Assembly (NCBI GenBank): GCA_002286855.1
Contig: NRSV01000031.1
Span: 124,001 to 188,000 of the forward strand
Direction of reading: 5' to 3'
From: Bipolaris cookei
Taxonomy: Eukaryota > Ascomycota > Dothideomycetes > Pleosporales > Pleosporaceae
DNA length: 64,000 nt
This document shows positions 11,558 through 23,600 of the stretch, one piece after another (within the stretch, counting starts at the first letter, position 1; each line of letters starts with the position of its first letter). Under the pieces are notes generated by a model. It was not told the DNA's origin and ran no database searches. It saw nothing but the letters and a program-made list of their open reading frames with translations. The translations under genes were made by a program, and so were the position numbers.

Positions 11558-14500
11558 ATGACGACCCCAAATGTCGAGCGGCCTGAGCCGACATACAACA
11601 TGGACAGTAACTCACAATACAATCATCAGCGGTCTTCCGACGAAGATGGCACAGTTTTTGGGGACGACCACCACCACCAACCGCATCTGAGAACTAACGC
11701 ACGACCGTTACATAACCGATCGCAGTCTGGCGCACACCTCACTGTCGACACCGAACCAGACATGACATCGATGAGGGGCGTGCAATCGCCTACGCAAACC
11801 CGTGAGCAAGCTAGCAGGCTCAACGATGACCTCGCTGTGCTTGCAATCGAGCAAGGCCTCGATGAGAGAGAAGCCCTCATGCGGAATCAATCCATGAATC
11901 GGTCCATGACACGGGTGCGATCTCGCCGCGACGATCTTGTCGACGACTTTGATGCGGCTACAAACCCATTGCACGAGCAGGCGGCTCGCTACAAGCCACC
12001 AGAGAATCCCACCACCAGCTTCTCCAAGTTTTTCAAAAAGGTCCACAACTCGTCATGGCTTGTCCGCTACTTTACCTACATTACACCCATGGTGCTACTG
12101 ATTCTGATTCCTCTTCTCGTCGGAGCGTTTGCCTTCAAAGAGGCTACTGTGGGTGGGGTTAAGTTGGTTTGGTTCTCTATATGGCTTATGATTGTCTGGT
12201 TGACACTGTGGGCTGGTAGAGTAAGGTTTATTCTGCACTCATCGCATCCCCACACGCTAACATCTATTGCAGGTCTTTGCTAAGCTACTTCCTTGGCCAA
12301 TTGGCCTTGTATCTAGTCTCTTCACCAACAACAGCAAGAAATGGAGGGACATGGGCAAGCAGCTTGAGCTGCCAGCCACTCTGTTCTTCTGGTGGCTGGC
12401 CATTGAAATCTCTTTTCTCCCGACCATGACCAACCACCATCTTGATGGAAACAAGACAACCAAAGATTGGGAACGTGACATGAACAAAGTGCTCGTGTCT
12501 TTCTTTGTCGGCTTCGTTCTGAACTTCATCGAGAAAATCATCATCCAGCTCATTGCCATCAGCTTCCATCTCCGAACCTACCAGGACAGGATTGAACTGA
12601 ACAAGTTCCAAATTGGCAGTCTTACCAAACTGTACAGATTTTCAAAGGAGAAGATTGCCATGGAAGACTCGGAGTTTGAGCAGAGCGAGGAAAACCAGAA
12701 ATCTGGTGCCCGCACTCCTGGTCAGGTGTTGACTGAAGCTCAGAAGAACATCAAAGTTGGCTTCAGCAAGTTTGGTGATATTGCTGGTAAGGTTGCTGGA
12801 GACTTCACTGGTCGCCAGGTAACCAATAGCGGTCATCCCCATCAGGTTGTACTGCAGCTCATTAGTACTACGAGTGGCGCCCAAGTACTAGCCCGCCGCT
12901 TATACCGCACCTTTGCACGGCCTGAAACTGAGACTGTACACTCTGAGGACCTCAACAATGCCTTTGACAGTGATGAGGAAGCTACGGCTGCGTTTTCCAT
13001 GTTCGACAAGGATATGAACGGCGACATTTCAATGGAAGAACTCGAGGCTGTCTGTGTGGAGATTGGCCGTGAACGCAAGTCTATTACTGCTTCTCTCAAG
13101 GATCTCGATAGCGTTGTCTCCAAGCTGGACGATGTCTTCGTCTTCATTGTGGTCATCATCACCATTATTGTCTTTATCTCCCTCATTTCGACTTCGGCTG
13201 CCGGTGTACTTACGTCTGCTGGTTCGGCTCTTCTCGCTTTATCCTGGCTCTTTTCCGCTACCGCTCAGGAGTTTTTGCAGTCGTGCATCTTCGTATTTGT
13301 CAAGCACCCTTACGATGTTGGTGACCGTGTTACTGTCTATGGTAATACGGGTGATCTCGGTCGCGGTGACGATTACTTTGTCAAGGAAATCGCTCTCTTC
13401 TACACGGAGTTCAAGAAGATGCAAGGTCACATTGTCCAAGCGCCTAACAGCTACCTAAACACGCTCTTTATCCTTAACCACCGTCGTTCTGGAGCTCTCG
13501 CCGAAGCTATCCCTATCATCATCAAGTTTGGTACCACCCTGGAGCAGATTGAGCGTCTCCGCAACGTCCTCCTCGAATTTGTAACATCTGAGAAGCGCGA
13601 ATATCAGACCAATATCCTTACTGAACTCCGCGCTGTCCAGGAGGTCCATTGGCTCGAACTCAACGTCGTTTTCTTCTACAAGTCTAACTGGCAAAACGAA
13701 CTCCTCAGGTTGCAGCGTCGCAATAAGTTCATCTGTGCGCTTACCATGGCTATCCAGGAATGCGAAATCGAAGGCCCCCGCATGCGTTACCCCGGTCAAA
13801 AGGAGTCATTCCCTGTCTATCTTCAAAACCTGCAGAACCCTGCTACGCCTGGTGTTGGCATCAATGGCACACCCGATCAGCCCAACGGCCATATTCGCAA
13901 CGAGCCTCAGGACCAGCCTTTTGTGGCACCTGCCCCAGAAAGCGCTACCGACAACGTTCCTCCCACATCTGCCGGCACCGGTGCCACCCGCCGAGGCTCC
14001 ATCCTCCGTCAACCAGGCACACGAGCAGCCCCCGAAACGCTCTCAGCAATGGGCCGCCGCGTCGACTTCTCCCTCGGCATGAAATCCATCGGCCTCGACG
14101 ACCCCAGCGGTGACGTCCTCGAAGACCGCGAAATGGAATCCCGCACCCGCGCCACCGTCGTCCGCGTCACCTCGCCAGGCTACAGCCTCGAGCGCAACGG
14201 CCGCGGCTCCCAAGAAAGCGGCCGCAGCACCAGTCTCCAGCGCGTAGGCACAAACGCCTCCTCCACCATGCGCGAGCGTACCCACCGCAACCGCTTCTTC
14301 TCCCGCAACCGCCACGGGAATGACGAGGAAGCCGCCATGGCTGATATCCCTGAAGCAACGGATTACGATACCCCGCCTCGCACCAACACTCTCGATCCAC
14401 GATCCGGTCTCGTTTCTTCAACTGCTGTGCGTGACACTGCGTCCTTGTCGGAAACGCACCTCAGATCTGCACGTAGCATAGATGCACCCGATGTATCGGG

Positions 14501-14594
14501 AGCACTGCTGCCCAGCACCGCGGATTCAGAACGCACGTTTAGTCCGCCAGTGAGGTCGCGCACTGATGGGTTCGAAATGAGACGGTTCCATTGA
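11558..14594 (+). CDS. MscS-type mechanosensitive channel with EF-hand (Msy1/Msy2-like)
   Basis: Fungal homologues of this channel sit mainly in the endoplasmic reticulum and control Ca2+ release after hypo-osmotic shock. Two exons, 11558-12220 and 12273-14594, give 994 residues. The N-terminal 165 residues are polar and low complexity. Hydrophobic helices begin at about 165 (VLLILIPLLVGAFAF) and continue through about 310. An EF-hand loop DKDMNGDISMEE lies at about residues 466-477. The MscS core follows at about 500-740 and includes LLALSWLFSATAQEFLQS and the beta-domain start VKHPYDVGDRVTVYG. The last 220 residues are disordered, rich in Ser, Arg and Thr. The intron joins WAGR to VFAKLLPW, restoring a membrane helix. 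The start is the first ATG after the CT-rich leader and no upstream in-frame alternative is better. Confidence 0.94.
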
Positions 14595-15323
14595 GCCTCT
14601 CATTTGTTCGCTTTCCCTTCCAAATCCCGGGGAGGGGAATAGAAAGGATATCATTTTTTTTCTTTTCTTTTGTCTTCTTGTACATTCACACATTCACACC
14701 CTTTTTTTCTCATACAAGATTGCGAGATTTATATCATATTAGATATTCTTTTCTCTTACTCTACCGCTGTACAGTTCGAGAAGGAAAGTCATTGAAGGAG
14801 AACCAAGAAAGGAAAAGCCAATCCTTTGAAAAAAAAGGATCATAGATTTGTTTTTTGGGAAATTGAGAAGGGGATTAAGCGTTAGTATTAGTTATTTAGT
14901 AGAGCCAAAAGAGGCAGCGCGCCAGGCTTTTTATTTTACTATAGCATCTTCCATATCTATTCTCTTGGACTGATATTGCTGGAAGATAATCTATAGATTT
15001 TATTGCTGTTGGACTGGACTTGTCATCTTTCTGGTGCATTATGATCATGTGAAAATCAATTGTACCAATCAGATTTTGGTAACCAGCGTGTAAAATGAAC
15101 TTACTACACGTGCACCAGATTAACTTAGGCTCTTCCACAAACAAATACTTAGAAGAAACAAATCAAACAAACAATCAGCCACAAAAATCTTCAATTCGAG
15201 ACCTCGATTCACCTGCAGAAAATCGCGACCAACATTGCAGCATCCAGAAGTCTTTTGCTGACCCCAGCACATACGCTTAGTAATCTCTCCACTGCATCAC
15301 TCCATATGCATATTTGACAAAGT
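14595..15323. other. Convergent 3' region between channel and alpha-tubulin genes
   Basis: This 729 bp AT-rich stretch holds the two 3' UTRs. Poly-T runs at about 14655-14710 could serve 3' end formation. No gene is visible. Confidence 0.6.
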
Positions 15324-17129
15324 TTAGTACTCGCCCTCCTCGACACCCTCATCATCGAGAGAGTCGTTGGCAACCTCTTCGTAATCCTTCTCCAGCGCAG
15401 CCAGATCCTCACGGGCCTCAGAGAACTCTCCTTCCTCCATACCCTCACCAACATACCAATGAACAAAAGCACGCTTCGAGTACATAAGATCAAATTTGTG
15501 GTCAAGGCGAGACCAGGCCTCCGCAATGGCAGTCGTGTTACTAAGCATAGCAACACTTCGGTCGACAGAGGCAAGTTCGCTTCCGGGAACGCTAATGGGC
15601 CTGTATCTTGTTAGCGGTGATAGATCAAAACGAAGTGCAAAAAACACATACTTGGTGTAGTTGATTCCGAGCTTGAAACCGGTAGGGCACCACTCAACCA
15701 AGTTGAAGGATGACTTGGCCTTGAGAGCACCGGCGGCAGCCGAGCAGTCGCGGGGAACAATGTCACCACGGTACAGAAGGGCGACAGCCATGTACTTTCC
15801 GTTGCGCGGGTCACAGACAACCATCTGGTTGTTGGGCTCGAAGCCTGTTCAAATTAGCAAGGCTCATATGCATAATTGTTGAGAAAAAAAAGACGTACAC
15901 TGGAAGGTAAGGTCAGAAACCTTGAAGCTCTCGTGGGAGCTCTTCTTAGCTGAAATGACAGGAGCGTAACTGATGAGGGGGTAGTGGATACGGGGGTATG
16001 GGACCAAGTTGGTCTGGAACTCGTTCAGATCAACGTTGAGCGCACCATCGAAACGCAGACTGGAGGTGATAGAGCTGACAACCTGAGCAATTAGGCGGTT
16101 GAGGTGCTCATAGTTGGGGCGGGGAATGTCCAAGCTGCGTCGGCAGATGTCGTAGACAGCCTCGTTGTCGACGAGGAACGTGCAGTCGGAGTTCTCAATG
16201 GTGCTGTGTGTTGAGAGAACGGCGTTGTAGGGCTCGACGACGGAGGTGGAAACGCGAGGAGCAGGGTAGACGGCGAATTCGAGCTTGCACTTCTTGCCAT
16301 AGTCGGTTGAGAGGCGCTCGAGCAGGAGAGCACCGAATCCAGAACCAGTACCACCACCGAAAGAGTGGAAGATGAGGAAACCCTGGAGGGAAGAGCAGTT
16401 GTCTGGCCATGTCAGCAAGTAGAACCGATTGTCGATGATGGTGCTCACCAGCAACGCGACGGATCTTCTCAATCACACTGTCGACCATCTCCTTGCCAAT
16501 GGTGTAGTGGCCACGAGCATCTGCTGTTGTTAGTGACGCTGCATGCCCGACACGCTTTCCTATACGCACAGTTGTTGGCAGCATCCTCCTTGCCGCTGAT
16601 CAACAGCTCGGGGTGGAACAATTGGCGGTAGGCGCCAGTTCGAATCTCGTCGATGGGCTGTTACCGTCAGCGCTGCTCGATTGTGCGGCATGGTATCCAC
16701 GTACAGAGGGGTCCAGGTCGACGAAGATAGAACGGGGAACGTATTTGCCGCTGCCGGTCTCGGTGAAGAAGGTCTCGTAAGAACCAGTCTCGCCAAGTTC
16801 CTTCGCGTCAGGGTTGGGGCGACCATCAGGCAGGAGGCCGTGCTCGAGGAGGTAACTGAGGCCATGGTGTTAGTGATGGAACAGGCAGTTTGGGGGGCGC
16901 GCGTAGGGGTTGCAGTCACATACAGCTCCCAGGCGCTGTTGCCCAGCTGGGTTCCAGCTTGGCCAATATGAAGGTGGCAGATCTGTGAGGCACAATGTTA
17001 GCATAGCGCACATATAGTAACATGCCTTTGTCGCGGCGAAGTGAGGGGGTGCCAGGTCGGGTGTCGTGGGTGGGTGGGCATGTATGGCTATCCAAGGGCC
17101 AATGCAGGTAGACATACCTCTCCTCGCAT
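15324..17129 (-). CDS. Alpha-tubulin
   Basis: Alpha subunit of the tubulin heterodimer, which builds microtubules for mitosis and transport. Eight exons are visible, the first encoding only MRGE (17118-17129) before a GTATGT donor; the protein is about 450 residues. Seen in order: ICHLHIGQAGTQLGNSAWEL, the family start; YARGHYTIGKEMVDSVIEKI; the GTP-binding T-motif GGGTGSGFG; DLNEFQTNLVPYPRIHYPL, containing the catalytic Glu that acts on beta-tubulin GTP; and the acidic tail ending EEGEY. GKEMVDSVIEKIRRVAD and the tail separate it from beta-tubulin. The final Tyr is the site of detyrosination in other eukaryotes. Extra introns near the 5' end are usual for fungal tubulins. The 406 bp between this start and the lipase stop holds its promoter. 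Whether the genome has a second alpha-tubulin gene cannot be seen here. Confidence 0.96.
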
Positions 17130-17535
17130 GGTGGATGGGTTTCTGTGTCAAACAGACTGTCGAAAGGGACGTCAGGGTTCCGGCGTCGAGGCTGGAGGGT
17201 AGAAGTGTTCTGGGTTCAGGCGGTGAGAAGCGCCGCGTTGGTCGTAGTTTGGTGGGGTCGGATGCAGGGGCCCTTTGTTTACGCGACGAGCCACTTTGCC
17301 CCAATTGTCGACGCCAACCACGCACAAAGCCAGCGGCACAGCGGGGGCAATGGTGCACGCTCAGGTACGCCCTGGCATAACAGATATGCTTTATGCATTG
17401 GTCTTGTACAAATGGAGCAACCAAAAAGATAATCATTGTCCAATAAACCTACTATGAAATTAACGCACTCTCTAACTAGTTGTGCTGTCTTCATGTACAA
17501 AAAACCAACCCAAGGATATCTCGTCTATGTGTATG

Positions 17536-19704
17536 CTAATTAGTGCTGCTCTTCTCATAAAACGCCTTCATATCCTCACATCCCTTTGGCGTTCGGCATA
17601 CTCTGCGGGCGTCTTCGGATGTTGTCTTCCATATCACCTGCCGTACCTCTTCGCCAACCTTCTCAATCGCATCCATGGCCCAGATGACGTCCAAGTGTTC
17701 GTATCCTTCAATGACCTTGGAATGCACCACGTCGACATGAGGCTCGCGACCGCGTTCGAACCGACGAAGAAGCCGGTGCCCATCGACAAGATCGTCGGCG
17801 CCACATACCCATAGCGCAAAAGGAGGTGTCCCGGGCCCGTACCAAGCATAGCGTTCAGTAGCCTTCCTGTCTTCTTCGCTCTCATCATGATTCCCTTCGT
17901 CGTCACCACCATCTTGCACTTGCACGCTCGCACTCGACTTCTTGCGCTCGCGCTCTTCATCTTCCCTGTCCTCGATTGTCTTTTCTTCTCTTGTAGCCAA
18001 GATGCATTTCTGCCTTGCAAAACATTCCCGGCCAAGCCACCAACGCATACTTTCTGCACTGACGTAGACTGGGGAAAATTGGAAAAGTCGGTCCCTCAGA
18101 TCACGCTCCCAGCGAGCATCCGTCCAGTTGAACAAAAAGGCAAATACTCGATATCCCATTGCGCCATACAACTTGCCCGGAAGGAGACTGTGCATCGTCA
18201 TCATGAAGGGGATAAAGGAGTGAATGCCAAAGACGGCCCGGAACATGTTTGGACTGATGACCTGCATGAACTTGAATTGTGCTTTATCAATGAGACGACC
18301 AGCATATGCAGCAGGTGCTAGAGCGCAGAAGACACTAATCTTCTCACTGATCTCAGGGCGCTGTTCCTTGGCAAGCGCGACGAGGGTTTGCGTCGTGCCC
18401 TGACTATGTGCGATGAGGCCTAGCTTCTCAAACCCAGTCTCCGACAACACACGTGAGATGAGAGCAGGCAGGTCCATCACTCCCATCTGCCGAATGTTCC
18501 ATGCCCACATGCGAGGATCGCCATAGTCCAGCGTCGAATGTCTGGGCTTGAATCCGCATCTGTTGTTGCCCAGCCAGACGTCGTAACCAGATTTGGCAAG
18601 GAAGAATGCAAGACTATCGTCGTCGTTTGTACAGTATGCACCTGCCGACTGCAGGAGACCATGGATCATGAGCACCGGATACTTCTTTTCACCTGGTTCA
18701 TATTGCGAGCCAGCAACACGAGTTCTGTCCTTAGGGAAGAGCTCGGGTGAGTGTGATGAGCGTTGACCGGCATTCGTGCGCTTGTAGTCACAAGGGTTGT
18801 AGAGATGCCACAGTTCAATGATGAAGCCATCCTCGGTCTGCACGTTGAAGATTTCGCAGTCCAGGCCGACCCGTCGCGCGTAGTAGCGAGCATCGCAGAT
18901 GAGAGGATCACGACCACCTTCTAGAGGCCAGTATTCTCTCGCTGTTTGCTTGTCCCCGTTTTCCAGCTTCTTCTCCAGCATAACCTTGTCTTGCTTTCTC
19001 CAAGCTTCTTCTGCTTCGCTCCTGGCTTTCCTCCGTTTGACCTCCTCGTTGTAAAACAAACGCCGCTTTTCTGGATCGCGAAAAGTGAGCACCAAGAATA
19101 GATGCTTCACCATGCCTGGGAGAGATGTGAACGCAGCCCCCAGTATAATGACGAGAAGAAACAGGAAAGATAGGATACCAGAAGAGAATCGAAAGAACCA
19201 GCACTGGCACTTTCTCAGCAGCGTCGGAGGTCCATACATGGGTAACGGTGGAAATAGAGGATTTGTTTTCCAAGGTGCTTTGGCATCTCCCAGAGGCACG
19301 TCAGACTTCCCCTCGCCCTCCATCTCGGCTTCTTTGGTCAGAAGTCCGTGTACGGTTCCATCTTTTGCTTCTCGCAACCGTGGTGATAATGGCTTTTGTT
19401 GCGTCACACGGCCATCCTCGATAATGTCTCTTAACTCATTGAGCTTTGTCGCTTCCTCAAGGGGCACGGCAGGTAGTCGGTGCCCATCTGCAGTCTCGAT
19501 GACAGGGTCCTGCGGGGTTACAAAGTGCGCTTCAATGGCTTGCGTAGAGCCGGTTGTCTCATTCTCCTGTTCTGGCGTATACTGCCCCAGCCGTTCTGCT
19601 TGCAGCGCGAACTCGACCGCTGCTTGGGTCTTTGATTTGTTGTTACCTTTTTCGTGGTGAAGTTGGTTCTCAACATGATGCTTGACAGCAGTCGCCGTGG
19701 GCAT
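17536..19704 (-). CDS. Membrane-anchored acid lipase / sterol ester hydrolase (TGL1/YEH family)
   Basis: An alpha/beta-hydrolase of the ab-hydrolase lipase family, predicted to hydrolyse sterol esters or triacylglycerols at lipid droplets or the cell surface. It is a single exon of 722 residues. The first 165 residues are polar and vary in the family. One membrane helix lies at about 168-196 (FSSGILSFLFLLVIILGAAF). The lipase domain starts with CEIFNVQTEDGFIIELWHL; the oxyanion region is MIHGLLQSAGAY; DVWLGNNRCG is a family hallmark. The nucleophile is Ser434 in HSQGT. The candidate acid is Asp637 or Asp638 in GADDLVDG, and the candidate His is His670 in YEHLDVIWA. A charged insertion (about 560-605, EREDEERERKK-type) interrupts the C-terminal half of the domain, similar to yeast homologues. 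Start: first ATG of the long frame. Confidence 0.92.
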   Translation of the reverse strand: MPTATAVKHHVENQLHHEKGNNKSKTQAAVEFALQAERLGQYTPEQENETTGSTQAIEAHFVTPQDPVIETADGHRLPAVPLEEATKLNELRDIIEDGRVTQQKPLSPRLREAKDGTVHGLLTKEAEMEGEGKSDVPLGDAKAPWKTNPLFPPLPMYGPPTLLRKCQCWFFRFSSGILSFLFLLVIILGAAFTSLPGMVKHLFLVLTFRDPEKRRLFYNEEVKRRKARSEAEEAWRKQDKVMLEKKLENGDKQTAREYWPLEGGRDPLICDARYYARRVGLDCEIFNVQTEDGFIIELWHLYNPCDYKRTNAGQRSSHSPELFPKDRTRVAGSQYEPGEKKYPVLMIHGLLQSAGAYCTNDDDSLAFFLAKSGYDVWLGNNRCGFKPRHSTLDYGDPRMWAWNIRQMGVMDLPALISRVLSETGFEKLGLIAHSQGTTQTLVALAKEQRPEISEKISVFCALAPAAYAGRLIDKAQFKFMQVISPNMFRAVFGIHSFIPFMMTMHSLLPGKLYGAMGYRVFAFLFNWTDARWERDLRDRLFQFSPVYVSAESMRWWLGRECFARQKCILATREEKTIEDREDEERERKKSSASVQVQDGGDDEGNHDESEEDRKATERYAWYGPGTPPFALWVCGADDLVDGHRLLRRFERGREPHVDVVHSKVIEGYEHLDVIWAMDAIEKVGEEVRQVIWKTTSEDARRVCRTPKGCEDMKAFYEKSSTN

Positions 19705-20677
19705 GTTTGGTTAGGCGGGAGCCCGAATTATGTAATGATAGCCTGGTGGAGAAACCAGTAGCTTGTGAAGTTGTGGGCTATTGGCTGAGCAAGTAGTCTA
19801 TTGGGAACCGGATGTACGGTAGATATTTCCTAAGGAATGACAGATGGATGAGTAGCGAGAGAGAAGTTTGACGCATGGCAGCTCTTGTGGGTGTATTGTG
19901 GTGGGCGATATGGATCAGCGCGCGCCTTGGTTGGAGCAGTCATTACGTCAGATGTAAATAGAGCATGGTGACAATTAGCGAGGCTGCGGGAGATGGATGC
20001 ATCTCAACAAACAAAGTTCGGTATCCTAGTAGCAAGAGGGAATGAGAGACATTAACAAGATATGCGTAAGTATTTGCCCAAGGTAGCACATGGCAGCATA
20101 AAGCAGCATGCAGTGGCGTTGACTTTGACATATGAGGAGTTTGCGGACGTATCTCCCGCACGTCAATTTCAACGCCTACACACACGCTGTGTGATGGATC
20201 GAAGCGCACGCGTCTTTGAACAAAGCAAAGTTGAAGCGCAGTAGGAATTCTTCTCCTTGGCTACTGGGTGTACCAAATATGCTCCAATGGATACTGCGTG
20301 CGATGACAGGCGCTCTTGTCGATGGACAGCACGTGACATGCCGCCAATAGAGACTGGCGGACTTCTCATCAGGCCGTCGAACAGTAAAACAAGACCTGTT
20401 GTTCTCAGTCGCTCAAGTATATGAGCCGCACTATTATGCCGTAACGCTCCAGTGCAATCGATTTGGTGGTCCGGTCACGTGCAGAGGGAGCGATTGCAGA
20501 GTCGGTGTCGGCGTCCCTAGGCTGATCCCTGTCCTTTGAGCTGGCAGCCGTCGTTTAGCTCTGCCGAGGCAATACGGCCCATATCAGATCTCCGGGCGAA
20601 TCGCATGCGCACCAAACAAAGGGCATCTGTCGCTCATACCTCTGTCCATTGGGACAGGTCTTTATACACAAGCAACC
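19705..20677. promoter_or_regulatory. Divergent promoter region between lipase and PEX6 genes
   Basis: The two genes are transcribed away from each other across 973 bp. Fatty-acid-related and peroxisomal genes are sometimes co-regulated, so a shared region would make sense, but I did not recognise a defined pair of fatty-acid response elements. A possible TATA-like tttataca lies 17 bp before the PEX6 start. No gene is seen. Confidence 0.35.
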
Positions 20678-23600
20678 ATGGACGCGCCTAATGGATCACA
20701 GAATCCGCGAAAGCGGCGACGGAGAAGGCGCCTTGACCGGCCTCCTGTCTCGGCGCGACTGCTGCTCGACGACCGCATCAAGGGCGAGGTCGGCGTGCTG
20801 TCCGAGGATCTCTTCAACGATCTGTTTCCTGCCTCTAAAAGCAAGAATGCAGGTGGGTGGAAGAAGCAAACTCCGAGTCACTGACAAAGAGAAGAGTTGG
20901 CTTACTAGGGCAGAAACAAATGGAGAAACCCCAGACTCAGACCGCATCCGACACGTTGCCATCACCCCGTGGCTACCGAGCTCCGTCGTCGCTTCGAACA
21001 ACATTCCGTGGACAATCTTTCCGGTGCGACCGGCTGAGAAGACTGAGAATGGCACAGCGCGTCCCCACTCATCCCTCCACATCCCGGCCTCATCGCTTGC
21101 ACTGCAGTCCTTCTCCCAAGTCCTCCAGACCGTCGCCCCAAATAGAGCACAGAGGAGAGATGCGCTAATTGAGGTGCGCATCTATGATGTTGTACCTGTC
21201 GGCCTGGACACAGTCTATGTGAATTTGGATACTGAAGCGCTGAGAAAGCTCGATGAGGTGCACGCCAAATTTGGTGGAGGGTTCCTTCCTCAGGTCAATG
21301 GCACCTCGCGCGGACCGAAGAGTCGCTCCCTCGAAGCCAACGGCACAAGAGGAAAACAAGTCGATGTGGCTGCGCAAGAAGAGGTTTGGCGCAAGGCCGT
21401 ACGCGAAGCCCTACAAATACCCAGCGTCCTTCATACTGGCGACCTGCTTCCTTTGAACCTCCCTGCCCACCCAATCACACACGTTACGCCTCCTCCGGCC
21501 AGAATTACCGCCTGCGAACCCGTCTCGCAAGGTCTTCTTTTGCCCAGCACGCGCATTGTCATACTACAGTCACACCGCAGCAGCTCCAAACACCCCGTTA
21601 TTCTTCCCCCTGTGAAGCAGACTCCAGCTACAAATGGCTTCGGCGATGAGGATGAGGCTGACGATACTTCGAATGATACCTTCTATTCCGCTGCCGAGGA
21701 CCGCCTCGATTCGCGCAATATGTCTCCTCCAGAAGAGTCGACTGATAATTTCGAGTCGGAACTGTCGGAGAGTGATGCCGGAGATTTGTCCGACGAATCT
21801 GACGATATCATCTCACTGAATGCACCCATGCTGCCACCTCAGTCATCAGGTGTGCTTTCATCCTATACCTCCGCTACTCCACGGCCCGGAAACTACCGTA
21901 CAAATGGAATTGCCACCCCAGGGTCGGTATATTCCAGCTTCACAGCCACTACTGCCCGCGGATCTACAAATAGGAGCAAAGTATTCAAAGCACAGGGGCT
22001 GCTTCAAAAAGTCCCAGATGACCTTGTCCACCCAAAGCCAGGGGCTGAGGACGATGAAGAGGCCCGCGTCTTTGTTGACATTAACACTTTGGTAAAGGTC
22101 GGTTGCTTCTCTGGCGACTGGGTCAAGATTGAGGGTATTGAAGCGCCTTCTTCGCATCCTCTCTTTGGCTTGGGCGCCTTTGGCGGAGTAGACGACGAGG
22201 ACAGTTCCAACTGGAGACCTGTTCGAGTCTTTGGTCTGCCAGAAAACATGTCCAAGAAGGTCGCACGCTATCCGGTGCAAAAGAACTCGGAGCTTGATCG
22301 AAGAAGCAGTTTCTCGGGCTTTTCGCAGCCAGTCTCGTCACTACATGCCTATCTCTCACCAATCCTTCTCGTCAATCTGGGAAGTCCGTCTCACCTCCGC
22401 ATTACCCCGCTCGCCCCCAATCAATCATCACATCTCCCAAGAAGTGCAATCCAGAAACCTCGTGTAACCGGCTCGTCTCTACCCCCCTCTGCCAAAGAAG
22501 TAACCCTTCTGAAAGTATCAACACCACTGTCTTCTGAGCGTTTGCTCCAGCCCAGTCTTTTCGCAGCCTTGAAAGATCACTTTGAGCAGAAGCGAAGAGT
22601 CGTAAAGAGCGGCGATCTAATCGGCGTTTCCATTGATGAGTCTCTTGGTCGAGCGGTTTTCCAAACCAGTACAGAGGATGATACTGGAAATGAAGAGTTG
22701 CTCACCAGAGCCAAATCAAATGTCAGCGAGGAGAGTCCTGGTGTCAGCAGTCGGAACCCAAAGGTCGTTTCATGGTTCAAGATTGGTAACGTTTCTGCTT
22801 CTTCGCATCCGGTTCACGATGGTGAAGAACCGGACATCTGGGGCGGTGCTGTAACTGTGGACGCTGCAAGCACGAAGATGGAGATGAACGGCAGCGAACA
22901 AGGCAAGACTCCAGCTCCTATTAACAACGCATGGCAATATTACCTGGGCGCCAAAAGGGCTCCAGTCTCAAGCTCTCAAAAGACAATGACCTTGGAGGAG
23001 CTGCCCAAGCCCTACATTTCGCCGCTTCGCAGACGGTTGCGAGAACTCATATCTGTGGCGACGAGTCCCCGAGCCATCCACCTGGGTCTACCTCCCATTG
23101 CAGTATTGATTACTTCAACCCAACGCGGCATCGGCAAGGCTACTATTGCTACCAAGGCTTGTGAAGATCTTGGCCTACACACTTTCTCTATTGATGCGTT
23201 TGATATTGTTACAGAAGGGGGTGCTGGAGGTGGTGATGTCAAGACTGAAGGATTTCTCAAGGCAAGAGCCGAGCGAGCATTGACATGCGGCGCGGAATTC
23301 ACAGCATTACTTGTGAAGCATATCGATGCGCTTAATGCGGATCGTATGAATGTTGCGTTGAAAGAGATCTTGGCCGACTGTCGCGTGCTGATTGCGACAA
23401 CCACGGAAATCGACAAGGTGCCTGAAGGCATCCGAGGACTCTTTACACACGAAATCGATATGACAGCACCGGATGAAGGAGAGCGAGAAGGTATACTGAG
23501 GAGTATCATCGACGACTCTGGTATCAGGCTGTCTCCAGATGCCGACTTGGGCAATGTAGCAGTCAAGACTGCAGCGCTGGTCGCAGGCGATCTTGTTGAC

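Noticed and set aside
12642..13186. Minus-strand frames inside the MscS channel gene
   Set aside because: They are reverse shadows of conserved sense sequence, including the EF-hand region.
15324..17129. Beta-tubulin as an alternative identity for the tubulin gene
   Set aside because: MRGEICH, YARGHYTIGKEMVDSVIEKI and the EEGEY end are alpha-type; beta-tubulin starts MREI and has a different tail.
23012..23566. A 184-codon minus-strand frame inside PEX6
   Set aside because: It lies over the conserved coding sequence of the first ATPase domain and has no features of its own.
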